Source: Oscillospiraceae bacterium (GTDB lineage Bacteria > Bacillota > Clostridia > Oscillospirales > Oscillospiraceae). From it: DNA of 64,000 nucleotides. The stretch spans positions 30,797-94,796 of the forward strand of contig WRDH01000004.1 of NCBI GenBank assembly GCA_009783555.1. The letters run 5' to 3'. Of this stretch, positions 44,143 to 52,999 are shown in pieces (the stretch's first letter is position 1; each line of letters opens with the position of its first letter). The position numbers and the translations under genes were made by a program. The notes below the pieces were generated by a model. The model worked only from the letters and a program-made list of their open reading frames with translations, was not told the DNA's origin and did not search any database.

Positions 44143-45324
44143 ATGAACTACAGACAACTGGGAAACACAGGTAAAAGCGTTAGCGAAATCGGACTTGGCT
44201 GCGAGCATCTTGACAGGAAACCATATGCGCAGATCAAGGAAACAATTGATGCTGCAATCGAGCATGGCGTCAACATCATCGATGTATTTATGCCCGGCAC
44301 GGAAGTACGCGAAAACATTTCCAAAGCTATAGGGGACAGACGCGGCAAAGTAATGATACAAGGACATATCGGAGCATCAGACGTAAACCAACAATACGAT
44401 ATAAGCCGTGATCTGCCTACAGTAAAAAAGTATTTTGAAGAAATGCTCCGGATATTCGGAGGCTACATCGACTTTGGCATGATGTTTTTTATTGACACCG
44501 AAGAAAACTATCGCGACGTATTTGAAACAGGCTTTGCGGAATATGTAGAGCATTTGAAAAAGCAAGGAGACATAGGGCACATAGGCTTTGGCTCACACAA
44601 CCCCGAAACAGCGATGCGGGCAATAAACACCGGACTTCCCGAAATGCTTATGTTCAGTGTCAACCCTGCATTCGATATGCTACCGTCAACGGAATATGTG
44701 TTTGACCACTTTGAAGAAGGTTTTGGATCAGAATTATTTAAGGGCATTGACCCGAAGAGAGCGGAGCTTTATAAGCTATGCGAGTTGAAGCAAATCGGCA
44801 TGACTGTTATGAAAGTCTTTGGTGCCGGCAAGCTTATATCAAAAGAACACACTCCATTCGATAAGCCTATGACAATCCCGCAATGCTTGCACTATGCGCT
44901 TTCCAGACCCGCTGTCGCAAGCATTCTTCCGGGTTGTCAAACAGCAGCCGAAGTGCGGGAAACCATGAGTTACTTCAAAACCACCGAAGCGGAGCGGGAT
45001 TACACAAAAGTCCTGAAGTCGCAAAAAAACAGCTTCAAAGGAAGCTGTGTATATTGCAGCCATTGCCAACCCTGCCCCGCAGAAATCGACATAGCCTCCG
45101 TCATTAAATACTTGGACATAGCCCGTCTGGATAAAGAAAACATCCCGCCGTCAGTAAAGGCTCACTACCAAACCCTGCCACACAAAGCCGGTGACTGCAC
45201 AAAATGCGGCTCCTGCGAAGCCCGCTGCCCTTTCACAGTTCCCGTGATAAAAAACATGGAAGAAGCGGCTATTCTTTTGCCCTGTCTTCCAAAAAATCTT
45301 CTTGACATACCTCTCGATTCATAG
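44143..45324 (+). CDS. Aldo/keto reductase with C-terminal 4Fe-4S domain
   Basis: A 393-residue protein: TIM-barrel aldo-keto reductase (1 to about 290) and a ferredoxin-like tail. The start MNYRQLGNTGKSVSEIGLGC is typical. The usual catalytic Tyr and Lys are not obvious: the segments read IIDVFMPGTEV and KVMIQGHIGA. The tail has CVYCSHCQPCP and CTKCGSCEARCP, enough for two clusters. The ribosome-binding site is weak (AAAAAGGATATAACAAT). This Fe-S subfamily is frequent in Clostridia; the redox partner and substrate are unknown. Confidence 0.88.
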   Translation: MNYRQLGNTGKSVSEIGLGCEHLDRKPYAQIKETIDAAIEHGVNIIDVFMPGTEVRENISKAIGDRRGKVMIQGHIGASDVNQQYDISRDLPTVKKYFEEMLRIFGGYIDFGMMFFIDTEENYRDVFETGFAEYVEHLKKQGDIGHIGFGSHNPETAMRAINTGLPEMLMFSVNPAFDMLPSTEYVFDHFEEGFGSELFKGIDPKRAELYKLCELKQIGMTVMKVFGAGKLISKEHTPFDKPMTIPQCLHYALSRPAVASILPGCQTAAEVRETMSYFKTTEAERDYTKVLKSQKNSFKGSCVYCSHCQPCPAEIDIASVIKYLDIARLDKENIPPSVKAHYQTLPHKAGDCTKCGSCEARCPFTVPVIKNMEEAAILLPCLPKNLLDIPLDS

Positions 45325-45330
45325 TAATAT
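45302..45330 (+). promoter_or_regulatory. Promoter for the SPFH gene
   Basis: TTGACA (45302-45307), 17-bp spacer, TAATAT (45325-45330), overlapping the end of the aldo-keto reductase gene. Confidence 0.6.
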
Positions 45331-45375
45331 GCTTATGATATCATTTTGATATACTAGAATCGTGGAGGTATTACT

Positions 45376-46415
45376 ATGTCCGGAAACAACAAAACTAAGA
45401 CCCATCTTGAGGAATCAAGCTTCATGCGATCAATGGTATGGCGTGTATGATTATGAACATTCTTGCTGTACTCGCATGTACCGCAGCGTTTGTCTTTGGC
45501 GTAATAATGGTGGCTGACGGCATTGGGTCACAGCCTGTCGCAATCGTTTTAATGGTCGTTGGAGGTCTGTATGGTTTCATAATCGGTCCGGTTGTTTTCA
45601 TAGGACTAAAGGTGCTAAAACCAAATGAAGCATTGGTTATGACATTATTCGGTAATTATGTCGGCACACTTAAAGGTGCGGGATTTTATTGGGTCAACCC
45701 CTTCTGCGTGGCTGTAAATCCTGCGGCAGGCGTTACCTCAACGACAAGCGCATCCGTGAAAGCACCTGCTGAGTCATTGACATCGGCACTTTCGGGGTTG
45801 GATGCTTCATTGTCGGCGTTTGGCAACAAAAAAGTGTCATTAAAGGACATGACTCTTAATAATGACAAACAAAAAATCAACGACCAATTGGGTAATCCCA
45901 TCATTATCGGTATCGTTGTCATTTGGAGAGTCGTCAACACAGCAAAAGCAGTATTTAATGTAGATAACTACAAGGAATATCTGTCAATCCAGTGCGACTC
46001 TGCACTTCGAAATATCGTACGGCTTTACCCATACGACAACCCGGGTAAAGATAATGAAGAATCACTGCGAGGCAGCAGCCAGGAGGTCGCCGAGAAACTG
46101 CGCGATGAAATCCAAAACAAGGTCGATGTAGCGGGGTTGGAAATAGTCGAAGCCCGTATAACCCACCTCTCCTATTCCGAAGAAATCGCCGCCGTAATGC
46201 TCCAAAGACAGCAGGCTTCAGCAATTATCGATGCTCGTAATATGATTGTTGAGGGTGCGGTAGGTATGGTAGAAATGGCTCTGGCGAAGTTAAGTGAAAA
46301 CGACATCGTCCACCTCGACGAAGAAAGAAAAGCCGCAATGGTGAGCAACTTACTCGTTGTACTATGCGGCAACAGAGATGCACAACCGGTGGTCAATAGC
46401 GGGTCTATATATTGA
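45376..46415 (+). pseudogene. SPFH (band 7) domain protein with apparent frameshift near codon 16
   Basis: The natural start is ATG 45376, seven bases after GGAGG; it reads MSGNNKTKTHLEESSF and would stop at 45450. The rest of the protein is in another frame (HAINGMACMIMNIL onward, 45423-46415). One missing T around 45420-45423 restores a single frame of about 347 codons. The downstream part has two membrane segments, an SPFH domain (ALVMTLFGNYVGTLKGAGFY) and a coiled region (VAGLEIVEARITHLSYSEEI). SPFH proteins form membrane microdomain scaffolds. The break may be a sequencing error, a real mutation or a bypass by reinitiation at ATG 45438. Confidence 0.75.
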
Positions 46416-46422
46416 TAAATTT

Positions 46423-46508
46423 CTCCCAAGGGGTCATTTTGACCCCTTGGAGGCAACCCTTGCAAATAGGGCACTCTCTCCAAGTGGTCAAAATGACCAC
46501 TTGGGAGG
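46423..46508. repeat. Two successive hairpins with compensatory changes
   Basis: Hairpin 1 (46423-46453) has CCAAGGGGTC pairing with GACCCCTTGG. Hairpin 2 (46478-46508) has CCAAGTGGTCA pairing with TGACCACTTGG. They differ at one stem position, and the difference is matched on the other arm, so the pairing or dyad is conserved. They lie between the SPFH gene and the ribbon-helix-helix gene. Confidence 0.7.
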
Positions 46509-46547
46509 AAATGTAAAGATTTTACAGTAAGAGAGGAGCGCCGGAAT

Positions 46548-46712
46548 TTGGACGAAAAAGATAAAAAGCAGATTCCCCTGCGGTTATCCGCCACGCTCTG
46601 GAAAGAGCTTGTCGCATGGGCAGAAGACGACTTTCGCTCTCTAAACGGTCAAATCGAATACCTCCTGCATGAAGCAGTGGTTAAGCAACGAAATAAAAAA
46701 CCGGATAAGTAA
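46548..46712 (+). CDS. Arc-like ribbon-helix-helix small protein
   Basis: A 54-residue protein starting with TTG 46548, nine bases after GAGGAG. The sequence IPLRLSATLWKELVAWAEDD then LNGQIEYLLHEAV has the strand-helix-helix pattern of Arc/MetJ-type DNA-binding proteins. Such small proteins are often encoded behind clostridial SPFH genes. It may bind the dyads at 46423-46508 (inference). It is followed immediately by a REP-like hairpin. Confidence 0.8.
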   Translation: MDEKDKKQIPLRLSATLWKELVAWAEDDFRSLNGQIEYLLHEAVVKQRNKKPDK

Positions 46713-46801
46713 CAAGACAGGGGGACGGTTCATCTATCTTGTCGTTAAAACGACAAGACAGATGAACCGTCCCCCTGTCTTGAACCGTCCCCCTGTCTTC
46801 G
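46713..46801. repeat. REP-like 32-bp near-perfect hairpin plus partial third copy
   Basis: Arms 46713-46744 and 46751-46782 match at 31 of 32 positions around the loop TTAAAA. A further partial copy (GAACCGTCCCCCTGTCTTC) follows to 46801. The core GGGGGACGGTTCATCT is shared with 43955-44070. It lies between convergent genes and may also terminate transcription. Confidence 0.8.
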
Positions 46802-46803
46802 TC

Positions 46804-49203
46804 CTACCGCTCGTCCAAATATGCCTGCACCCTATTTTGTATCACTCTTGCTGTTGCCTCCGCTGTTCTTTGACCATCGAAAAACAGTGGACTCTCTTCC
46901 ATCAAAATCATATAAACAGTTTCATCATACTGAAACGGTAAGTCTGCGTTATGAACCAACGCGCGGATATCCGCAGCTTCTTCTTCAGTCATTGCATATA
47001 GCTCCACTTGGGTATGTCTCCCTAACCATGCCGTAGTTGATTGCTCCACACCTCCTACGATTCTTGGAGTCATCATGTCGGCAACTAGTTCCTCAAACCG
47101 ATCTTTTCTTAAAGGTAAGGCATTATACGCCGGCACGGCAGCCTCAGGCAGCAACAGCCGGCGTACGAATTGCCATGCGGCATCCGGATGTATGGAATCG
47201 GCATTTATTCCAATACTTCCATGCCCCATTATCACATTCCGTCCGCCGGTTTCAGTTGGAAAACCGATGGGAACTATATCACCCAGTACAGTTTGAAGCT
47301 CTCGTAATTTATTAATGTTGTTAATATACGCCGGGTAAAACAATATATTCCCGTTTTGTATTGCTTCCAAATGAAGCTGTTCCTCTTCCCTGCTCATCTC
47401 ACTAAAATAATCTGTCAGCTCATCCACTGTCGGTAAGCGCGCAGAAAGTTCCAGCAACTCTATAAAGCCGTCATTATCAAACCTTGCATTCCCGTTTGCC
47501 CAATCTATGAAGCCACCGTCTGACAAAAGCACAGAAATTACCAGAAATTCAAAGTCCGATAACCAATTTCCGAATAAAACGGGATTATCCGATTCGTCAA
47601 GCCTGTCGCGTATACGTGCAAATGTCAGCGGCTCCAACTGTGCTGCGGTTTCGCGCATTGTAATATTGGTATAAATAAAAAAGTCATTGCCAATCAATGG
47701 TAACGTGCCGTCCGGTGCTTCCATAGCTCGCAATGCGTTCGGAAAGAAGTCCGAGCGGTTAATTTCCGGGTCGGCATCAATCAGCGGGTATAAATCCATC
47801 AAGTAATCATGTGAACCCAGCAGATTAACCATGTCATAAATTATATCGGGACCTTGACCTGTAAGCATATCAATAAGAAAATGCGCCTTTGATACATCAA
47901 GGTCAATATCGCTGCCGCCGTATTCTCGCAGCTCAATTTGATATTCCCTGTTTTCACGGTTAAACGCTATAACCTCGTTTTGTATTTCCATGGGAAAATC
48001 AAGACCTCCGATGGTCAGAACCGTTCTGTTTTCTAACTCCGCCCGTAAATCAGGGGTAAGCACAAATATATCTGTATTCCACGTTACGGATCTGCTTTCA
48101 AAATAATATACAGGATTAAACATAATGACCGGACGCCCGTCACTTAGAGTGCCGGCAAAAGTGTAGCCAAGTGCCATCGGCCGCATTTCCAACCAGTCTA
48201 ATAGTGGTGTCTGCATATTTCCGTCGAGAGTGTAGCCGATAAGATTTCTACCATTGTCCACCAGAAAGTCAAAAGGTTGGTTTTCTCCTACCTGAATCAA
48301 ATTCCTTGCCCGGGGGATTGTCAGTGCTATCGAATCACCCCAATCACCTGCTTCAAAATCAATTTCATACAGGTAACTATCCGAATCATATCGGTGAAGC
48401 GCTACAACACGACCGTCTTGCAGACGCATGATGCTTTGGATTGTATTATATCTGAGCGAACCTCGCGATATACCGTCGCTGCCAATCATAAACAATCTGC
48501 CATCATTCATGTTACTAATTATAATCGCGATGTTTCCATCATCTGCGTACACTACCTGGTCGATTTGAAAAGTAGTATTCGGCGACATGTCTATTCCGAT
48601 TAGCTCTTGCTTGTAAACAACCTCACCCTGCCGGTTATACACGCCGTATGTTGTGGTGTTATTGCTTTCATCATCAAATGAAGAAATGATAATCGCAAAA
48701 TTCCCGTCACCGTTGATACGAAGACCTCCTGCGCTGACATTCTCTCCGCTTACTGCTATGCGTATTTTCGTCGTACTGCTTCCATCTATGTTAAGACCTT
48801 CTATAACAATCTCTGAATCGAGGTCTGCAAGCCAGTGATAAACCTCATCCCTGCTTAAATCCGGAACTTGCACTGTACTGGAACCATTACGATCATCAAA
48901 TTGGTATATTATTGTATAACTGCCATCACCTTGATCAACAACCTGCGGGGCGAAGTTATAATACCAGTAATAAATCGTATCTTCATGCACATGCATACCC
49001 ATCGGAGCGTTTGAAGTACTCAATGTAAAAGCCGGATGTGCAATATAGATATAGTTCTCCAGTATATGATTATCAAGAAAAAAAGCATCGTCCGGCATTT
49101 CTGCATTGACACTGCTCCTGTCTCGCAAAGCAATAATCAGCACAGATATAATTACAAATAAAGCGCATGCGATAGATATAATATACTTATCTCTCTTCTT
49201 CAT
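46804..49203 (-). CDS. Large membrane-anchored solute-binding-like protein
   Basis: A 799-residue exported protein. Residues 1-30 contain an uncleaved-looking membrane anchor (YIISIACALFVIISVLIIAL). Residues about 35-400 are beta-rich with repeated GDGNFAIIISS / DDGNIAIIISN patterns, suggesting a propeller. Residues about 410-799 resemble an ABC extracellular solute-binding domain (GPDIIYDMVNLLGSHDYLMD, PDAAWQFVRRLL). No transporter genes accompany it, so it may sense or tether ligands. ATG 49203 follows GGAGAG and lies 17 bases inside the small gene upstream. Confidence 0.75.
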   Translation of the reverse strand: MKKRDKYIISIACALFVIISVLIIALRDRSSVNAEMPDDAFFLDNHILENYIYIAHPAFTLSTSNAPMGMHVHEDTIYYWYYNFAPQVVDQGDGSYTIIYQFDDRNGSSTVQVPDLSRDEVYHWLADLDSEIVIEGLNIDGSSTTKIRIAVSGENVSAGGLRINGDGNFAIIISSFDDESNNTTTYGVYNRQGEVVYKQELIGIDMSPNTTFQIDQVVYADDGNIAIIISNMNDGRLFMIGSDGISRGSLRYNTIQSIMRLQDGRVVALHRYDSDSYLYEIDFEAGDWGDSIALTIPRARNLIQVGENQPFDFLVDNGRNLIGYTLDGNMQTPLLDWLEMRPMALGYTFAGTLSDGRPVIMFNPVYYFESRSVTWNTDIFVLTPDLRAELENRTVLTIGGLDFPMEIQNEVIAFNRENREYQIELREYGGSDIDLDVSKAHFLIDMLTGQGPDIIYDMVNLLGSHDYLMDLYPLIDADPEINRSDFFPNALRAMEAPDGTLPLIGNDFFIYTNITMRETAAQLEPLTFARIRDRLDESDNPVLFGNWLSDFEFLVISVLLSDGGFIDWANGNARFDNDGFIELLELSARLPTVDELTDYFSEMSREEEQLHLEAIQNGNILFYPAYINNINKLRELQTVLGDIVPIGFPTETGGRNVIMGHGSIGINADSIHPDAAWQFVRRLLLPEAAVPAYNALPLRKDRFEELVADMMTPRIVGGVEQSTTAWLGRHTQVELYAMTEEEAADIRALVHNADLPFQYDETVYMILMEESPLFFDGQRTAEATARVIQNRVQAYLDER

Positions 49204-49369
49204 CGGAAATCTTTCTCTCCCGCTTGTAAGCCTTAGGGTTCGGAGGTTTTCTTGTCACAGGATTAACCTCGCCCCAACTGCCCCGCTTCGAAGCATGATA
49301 AGCCCTCTGCTTCTGCTTCGACAGCTTGCTAAGTGGTATAAAGGGCTGTTTCTTGTTGTTATCGCTCAT
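49187..49369 (-). CDS. Conserved 60-residue basic protein
   Basis: A 60-residue, Lys/Arg-rich protein: FIPLSKLSKQKQRAYHASKR, then GSWGEVNPVTRKPPNPKAYK. I recognise this as a short conserved protein in Clostridia with the PVTR and KAYxR signature; its role is unknown. ATG 49369 follows GAGGA. Its end overlaps the start of the large solute-binding-like gene by 17 bases, so the two are translationally linked. Composition suggests RNA or ribosome binding (inference). Confidence 0.7.
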   Translation of the reverse strand: MSDNNKKQPFIPLSKLSKQKQRAYHASKRGSWGEVNPVTRKPPNPKAYKRERKISDEEER

Positions 49370-49430
49370 GTTTTGGTTCCTCTTATGTGTGGTGCTTTGT
49401 TCGTATCAACAGTATGATAATACCATATTA

Positions 49431-49460
49431 TTGACATTATTCCAATCGCAATGATACAAT
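49431..49460 (+). promoter_or_regulatory. Promoter for chromate transporter/nad operon
   Basis: TTGACA (49431-49436), 18-bp spacer, TACAAT (49455-49460). The expected transcription start lies at or just before ATG 49468, so the first gene may be leaderless. Confidence 0.65.
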
Positions 49461-49467
49461 CCTCTGC

Positions 49468-50022
49468 ATGTATGTAAAACTATTATTGTCATTTTCATAT
49501 ATCGGGGCGTTTACGTTTGGCGGCGGGTATTCTATGCTGCCGATGTTTCAGCGTGAGCTTGTGGAGAAGAATAAGTGGTTGACATTAGAGGAGCTTGCCG
49601 ATTTATTTTCCATCAGTCAGTGCCTTCCCGGAATTATAGCCGCAAATACCGCTGTGTTCACCGGCTATAAGCACAAAGGGATTCCCGGTGGTATTGTTTC
49701 TGCGTTCGGGGTTTGCTTGCCATCAATTATATTCATTCTTATAATCGCCTCGTTTTTTACAGCTTTTGCTGATATACCGATGGTTCAAAGCGCATTTACA
49801 GGTTTGCGGGTATGCGTTAGTGTTTTGATTATCAATGCAGTAATGAAACTGCGAAAGAACTCCATTGTGGATCTGCCGTCGGCACTTATATTCACCGTTA
49901 TCTTTTTACTTATGGTATTTAAGATTTTGCCGGTGGCTGTACTCGTTACATTGGCAGGTTTGTTCGGCATAGCAATCTCTCTTTTACGTAACCGGTCCAC
50001 TCCGAAAGGAGATGCCGAATGA
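49468..50022 (+). CDS. Chromate transporter family protein, first half
   Basis: A 184-residue membrane protein of the short CHR type, normally encoded as adjacent pairs. Landmarks are GAFTFGGGYSMLPMFQRELV and the SQCLPGIIAANTAVFTGYKH loop. Five or six helices are expected. The start ATG 49468 has no Shine-Dalgarno and sits at the predicted transcript 5' end. The second half overlaps by four bases. Chromate export or sulfate-type antiport is assumed from the family. Confidence 0.9.
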   Translation: MYVKLLLSFSYIGAFTFGGGYSMLPMFQRELVEKNKWLTLEELADLFSISQCLPGIIAANTAVFTGYKHKGIPGGIVSAFGVCLPSIIFILIIASFFTAFADIPMVQSAFTGLRVCVSVLIINAVMKLRKNSIVDLPSALIFTVIFLLMVFKILPVAVLVTLAGLFGIAISLLRNRSTPKGDAE

Positions 50023-50582
50023 TTTATTTACAGTTGTTTTACGAGTTTTTTATCACAGGGACTTTCATATTCGGCGGCGGACTTGCCGCAATCCCTTTTT
50101 TGCAGCAGATCGGGGAAAACACCGGATGGTTTACAACCACAGAGCTGATGGACATGATTGCAATTGCAGAAGCAACACCCGGACCTATCGGTATCAATAT
50201 GGCGACATACGCGGGTTTCACAGCCGCCGGCATACCCGGAGGTATAGTTGCTTCGGTGGCACTTCTCTTGCCGTCTATTATAATAGCTCTTACCGTTGCC
50301 CGTCTTTTGGTGCGTTTCAAAGAAAGTAAATATGTTCAGTCCGTTCTGTACGGTTTACGCCCCGCATCATTAGGGCTCATCGCTGCCGCAGGACTCACCG
50401 TTTTCAGCTTGGTTATCTTCGGAGCCGAAGTAAGCAACATGGTCAGCAACAACAGTATCGGTTTTTTTGACTTTCGTGCCTTAATCCTTGCTGCAGTCCT
50501 GTTCATAGCAACAAATACGCTCAAAGCTCATCCCATTATATACCTTGCAATCAGCGCTGTTATCGGAATCTTTATATTTTAA
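50019..50582 (+). CDS. Chromate transporter family protein, second half
   Basis: A 187-residue partner of the preceding CHR protein. It carries GTFIFGGGLAAIPFLQQI and the IAEATPGPIGINMATYAGF loop. It overlaps the first gene by ATGA and follows an AAAGGAG site. nadB starts 12 nt later, so the pair appears to be in one operon with NAD synthesis genes. Confidence 0.9.
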   Translation: MIYLQLFYEFFITGTFIFGGGLAAIPFLQQIGENTGWFTTTELMDMIAIAEATPGPIGINMATYAGFTAAGIPGGIVASVALLLPSIIIALTVARLLVRFKESKYVQSVLYGLRPASLGLIAAAGLTVFSLVIFGAEVSNMVSNNSIGFFDFRALILAAVLFIATNTLKAHPIIYLAISAVIGIFIF

Positions 50583-50594
50583 AGGAGAAAGCCG

Positions 50595-52142
50595 TTGAAC
50601 TATGCAATAAGCCGGGATACTAAAATCACAAAAACATATGAATACGATGTTGTTATCGTAGGAGCAGGGCTTGCGGGACTCTATGCGGCATTAAACGTTG
50701 ACGAGCGTCTCAGTTGCCTTATACTTGCGAAAGAGAATATGGATTGCTCAAGCTCATGGCTTGCCCAAGGCGGGATCGCTGCGGCAATCAACCATGATGA
50801 TACCCCGCAGTTACATTTGGAGGACACCGTTGTCGCAGGTGCGGGTGAAAATAATATGGAAGCCGTTTCTATTCTTGTAAACGAGGGTCCGTCGGACATC
50901 GAAACTCTGGTAAAATTGAACGTTCCCTTTGACGTCGACGAATACGGCGAGTTTCATTTCACACGTGAGGGCGGTCATAATATGCGCCGTGTTGTTCATG
51001 CGGGCGGTGATGCAACGGGGCGGGAAACAATCAGAGCATTGGCATATGTGGTCGCCGGCCGTGAAAACATTTCCTTCAGCGGACATACCTGCTTGTTTGA
51101 TATCATAGCTGACGGAAACGGTGTTGAAGGGGTGGTCGTACGTCTTTTTGACAGTGAGTTCCACTATATTAAAACAAACAATGTCGTTATAGCGACAGGC
51201 GGCATCGGTCAGTTATATAAATCGAGTACAAATCCGATTGTTGCAACAGGTGACGGAATTGCTGCTTCAATCAGAGCGGGTGCAAGCGTATCAAACATCG
51301 AGTTTATACAATTTCATCCGACAGGTCTGTGGGATTCGGCAAGCAACGGCAGTGAATTTCTTATATCCGAAGCCGTCCGCGGCGAAGGGGGGCTGCTGGT
51401 GAATACGGAAGGCGAACGCTTTATGGTAGGTGTTCATGAACTGGCAGAGCTTGCTCCGCGTGACATTGTTGCAAGAGGTATAGTACGGGAGTTAGGAAAA
51501 AGCGGTGAAAGCTTTGCTTATATAGATATAACATCTAAGCCCGAAGAGTTTCTAAAAAAACGGTTTCCGACTATTTACAACGAGTGCTTAAGCTACGGTA
51601 TAAATATCGCACATGATAAAATCCCCGTAAGCCCGATTCAACACTATCTAATGGGCGGAATAGAAACAGACTTAAACGGATGCACAAAAATCTACGGTCT
51701 TTTCGCATGCGGGGAAGCCGCAAACACAGGAGTCCACGGCGCAAACAGACTCGCTTCAAACTCCATGCTGGAATGCCTCGTATTCGGACGCCGCGCCGCG
51801 CAGTATATAAATAAGTATCACAGCGGACCCATATCACATGATGATTTTAATATTGAAGACCTGCCACCAAGACCGCGAGGAAAGCTTGATTACAAACAAC
51901 TTCGCAAACAAATACAAGAGTTGATGAGTCAGCACTGCTTTGTAATAAGAAACAAAGCCGGATTGCAAACGGCTCTTGAGCAAATAAGTAAAATATACTC
52001 TAAACTGGAATCAATATACGACGACAGCACCGAATATGTAGAAACATTAAATATCGCAACAGTAGCAAAAACAATTGTGGAAGCAGCGCTAAAGCGCCCC
52101 GAAAGTATCGGATCGCATTACATGGAAAATAAAGGAAAATAA
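50595..52142 (+). CDS. nadB: L-aspartate oxidase
   Basis: FAD enzyme of de novo NAD synthesis that oxidises aspartate to iminoaspartate (with fumarate or O2 as acceptor); 515 residues. The FAD motif VVIVGAGLAGLYAAL is at the N-terminus. Catalytic regions include FTREGGHNMRRVVHAGGDAT, EFIQFHPTG and YLMGGIETDLNG. The start is TTG 50595 after AAAGGAG. nadC follows directly. nadA (quinolinate synthase) is not in the window and must be elsewhere if the route is complete. Confidence 0.95.
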   Translation: MNYAISRDTKITKTYEYDVVIVGAGLAGLYAALNVDERLSCLILAKENMDCSSSWLAQGGIAAAINHDDTPQLHLEDTVVAGAGENNMEAVSILVNEGPSDIETLVKLNVPFDVDEYGEFHFTREGGHNMRRVVHAGGDATGRETIRALAYVVAGRENISFSGHTCLFDIIADGNGVEGVVVRLFDSEFHYIKTNNVVIATGGIGQLYKSSTNPIVATGDGIAASIRAGASVSNIEFIQFHPTGLWDSASNGSEFLISEAVRGEGGLLVNTEGERFMVGVHELAELAPRDIVARGIVRELGKSGESFAYIDITSKPEEFLKKRFPTIYNECLSYGINIAHDKIPVSPIQHYLMGGIETDLNGCTKIYGLFACGEAANTGVHGANRLASNSMLECLVFGRRAAQYINKYHSGPISHDDFNIEDLPPRPRGKLDYKQLRKQIQELMSQHCFVIRNKAGLQTALEQISKIYSKLESIYDDSTEYVETLNIATVAKTIVEAALKRPESIGSHYMENKGK

Positions 52143-52145
52143 ATT

Positions 52146-52985
52146 TTGAAAGAACTAAACTATGAAAAAATCGACAATCTTCTGCGGCTAGCACTTGACG
52201 AGGACATCGGTACGGGCGATATCACAACAATTGCTTGTGTTCCTGAAACAGCCGTGTCCAATGGCAGATTTATCGCAAAAGAGCCGGGAGTTATCAGCGG
52301 TCTGGATGTGCTCATGCGAGTTTTTGAGCTGATTGATGACAGCGTCAGCGTAACAAAACTTGTCAGCGATGGTGATTCGGTCCGCAAAAGCGACGTAATC
52401 GCTACAATATCCGGTCCATCACGTGCAATTCTCACAGGAGAACGCACAGCACTCAACTTCCTGCAACACATGTCCGCAATTGCAACACGGACAGCAGAAG
52501 CTGTCCGCGAAATAGACGGTACAAAAACAAAAATCCTCGACACACGCAAAACCACCCCCGGACTGCGCGCAATAGAAAAATACGCCGTCACCTGCGGCGG
52601 CGGCACAAACCACAGATACAATCTCGCAGACGGAGTGCTGATAAAAGACAACCACATTAATGCTGCCGGCGGAATAACAAACGCTGTTAAGCAAACGAAG
52701 CTTCAAGCGGTTGGGAAAATCAAAATCGAAGTTGAAACCGAAACACTCGAACAAGTCAAAGAAGCCCTCAGTGCCGGTGCGGATATTATCATGCTCGACA
52801 ATATGGCTCCCGATCTTATGGCAGAAGCGGTAAAGCTTATAAACGGACGCGCGCTCACGGAAGCTTCGGGAAACATGGGTGAACGCGATTTGAAAACAAT
52901 AGCTGAAACTGGCGTTGACTTTATCTCAATAGGAGCACTGACACACTCGGTAAAAGCTATGGATATCAGCTTAAGGTTTGATTAG
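52146..52985 (+). CDS. nadC: Nicotinate-nucleotide pyrophosphorylase (carboxylating)
   Basis: Quinolinate phosphoribosyltransferase, 279 residues; makes nicotinate mononucleotide. Landmarks are DEDIGTGDITT, GERTALNFLQHMSAIAT, DTRKTTPGLRAIEKYAV, GGGTNHRYNLADGVLIKDNH, and IEVETETLEQ. The start is TTG 52146, three bases after the nadB stop, with AAAGGA at the end of nadB. It ends before a 141-bp inverted-repeat element. Confidence 0.95.
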   Translation: MKELNYEKIDNLLRLALDEDIGTGDITTIACVPETAVSNGRFIAKEPGVISGLDVLMRVFELIDDSVSVTKLVSDGDSVRKSDVIATISGPSRAILTGERTALNFLQHMSAIATRTAEAVREIDGTKTKILDTRKTTPGLRAIEKYAVTCGGGTNHRYNLADGVLIKDNHINAAGGITNAVKQTKLQAVGKIKIEVETETLEQVKEALSAGADIIMLDNMAPDLMAEAVKLINGRALTEASGNMGERDLKTIAETGVDFISIGALTHSVKAMDISLRFD

Positions 52986-52999
52986 ATATAACAAAAAAT

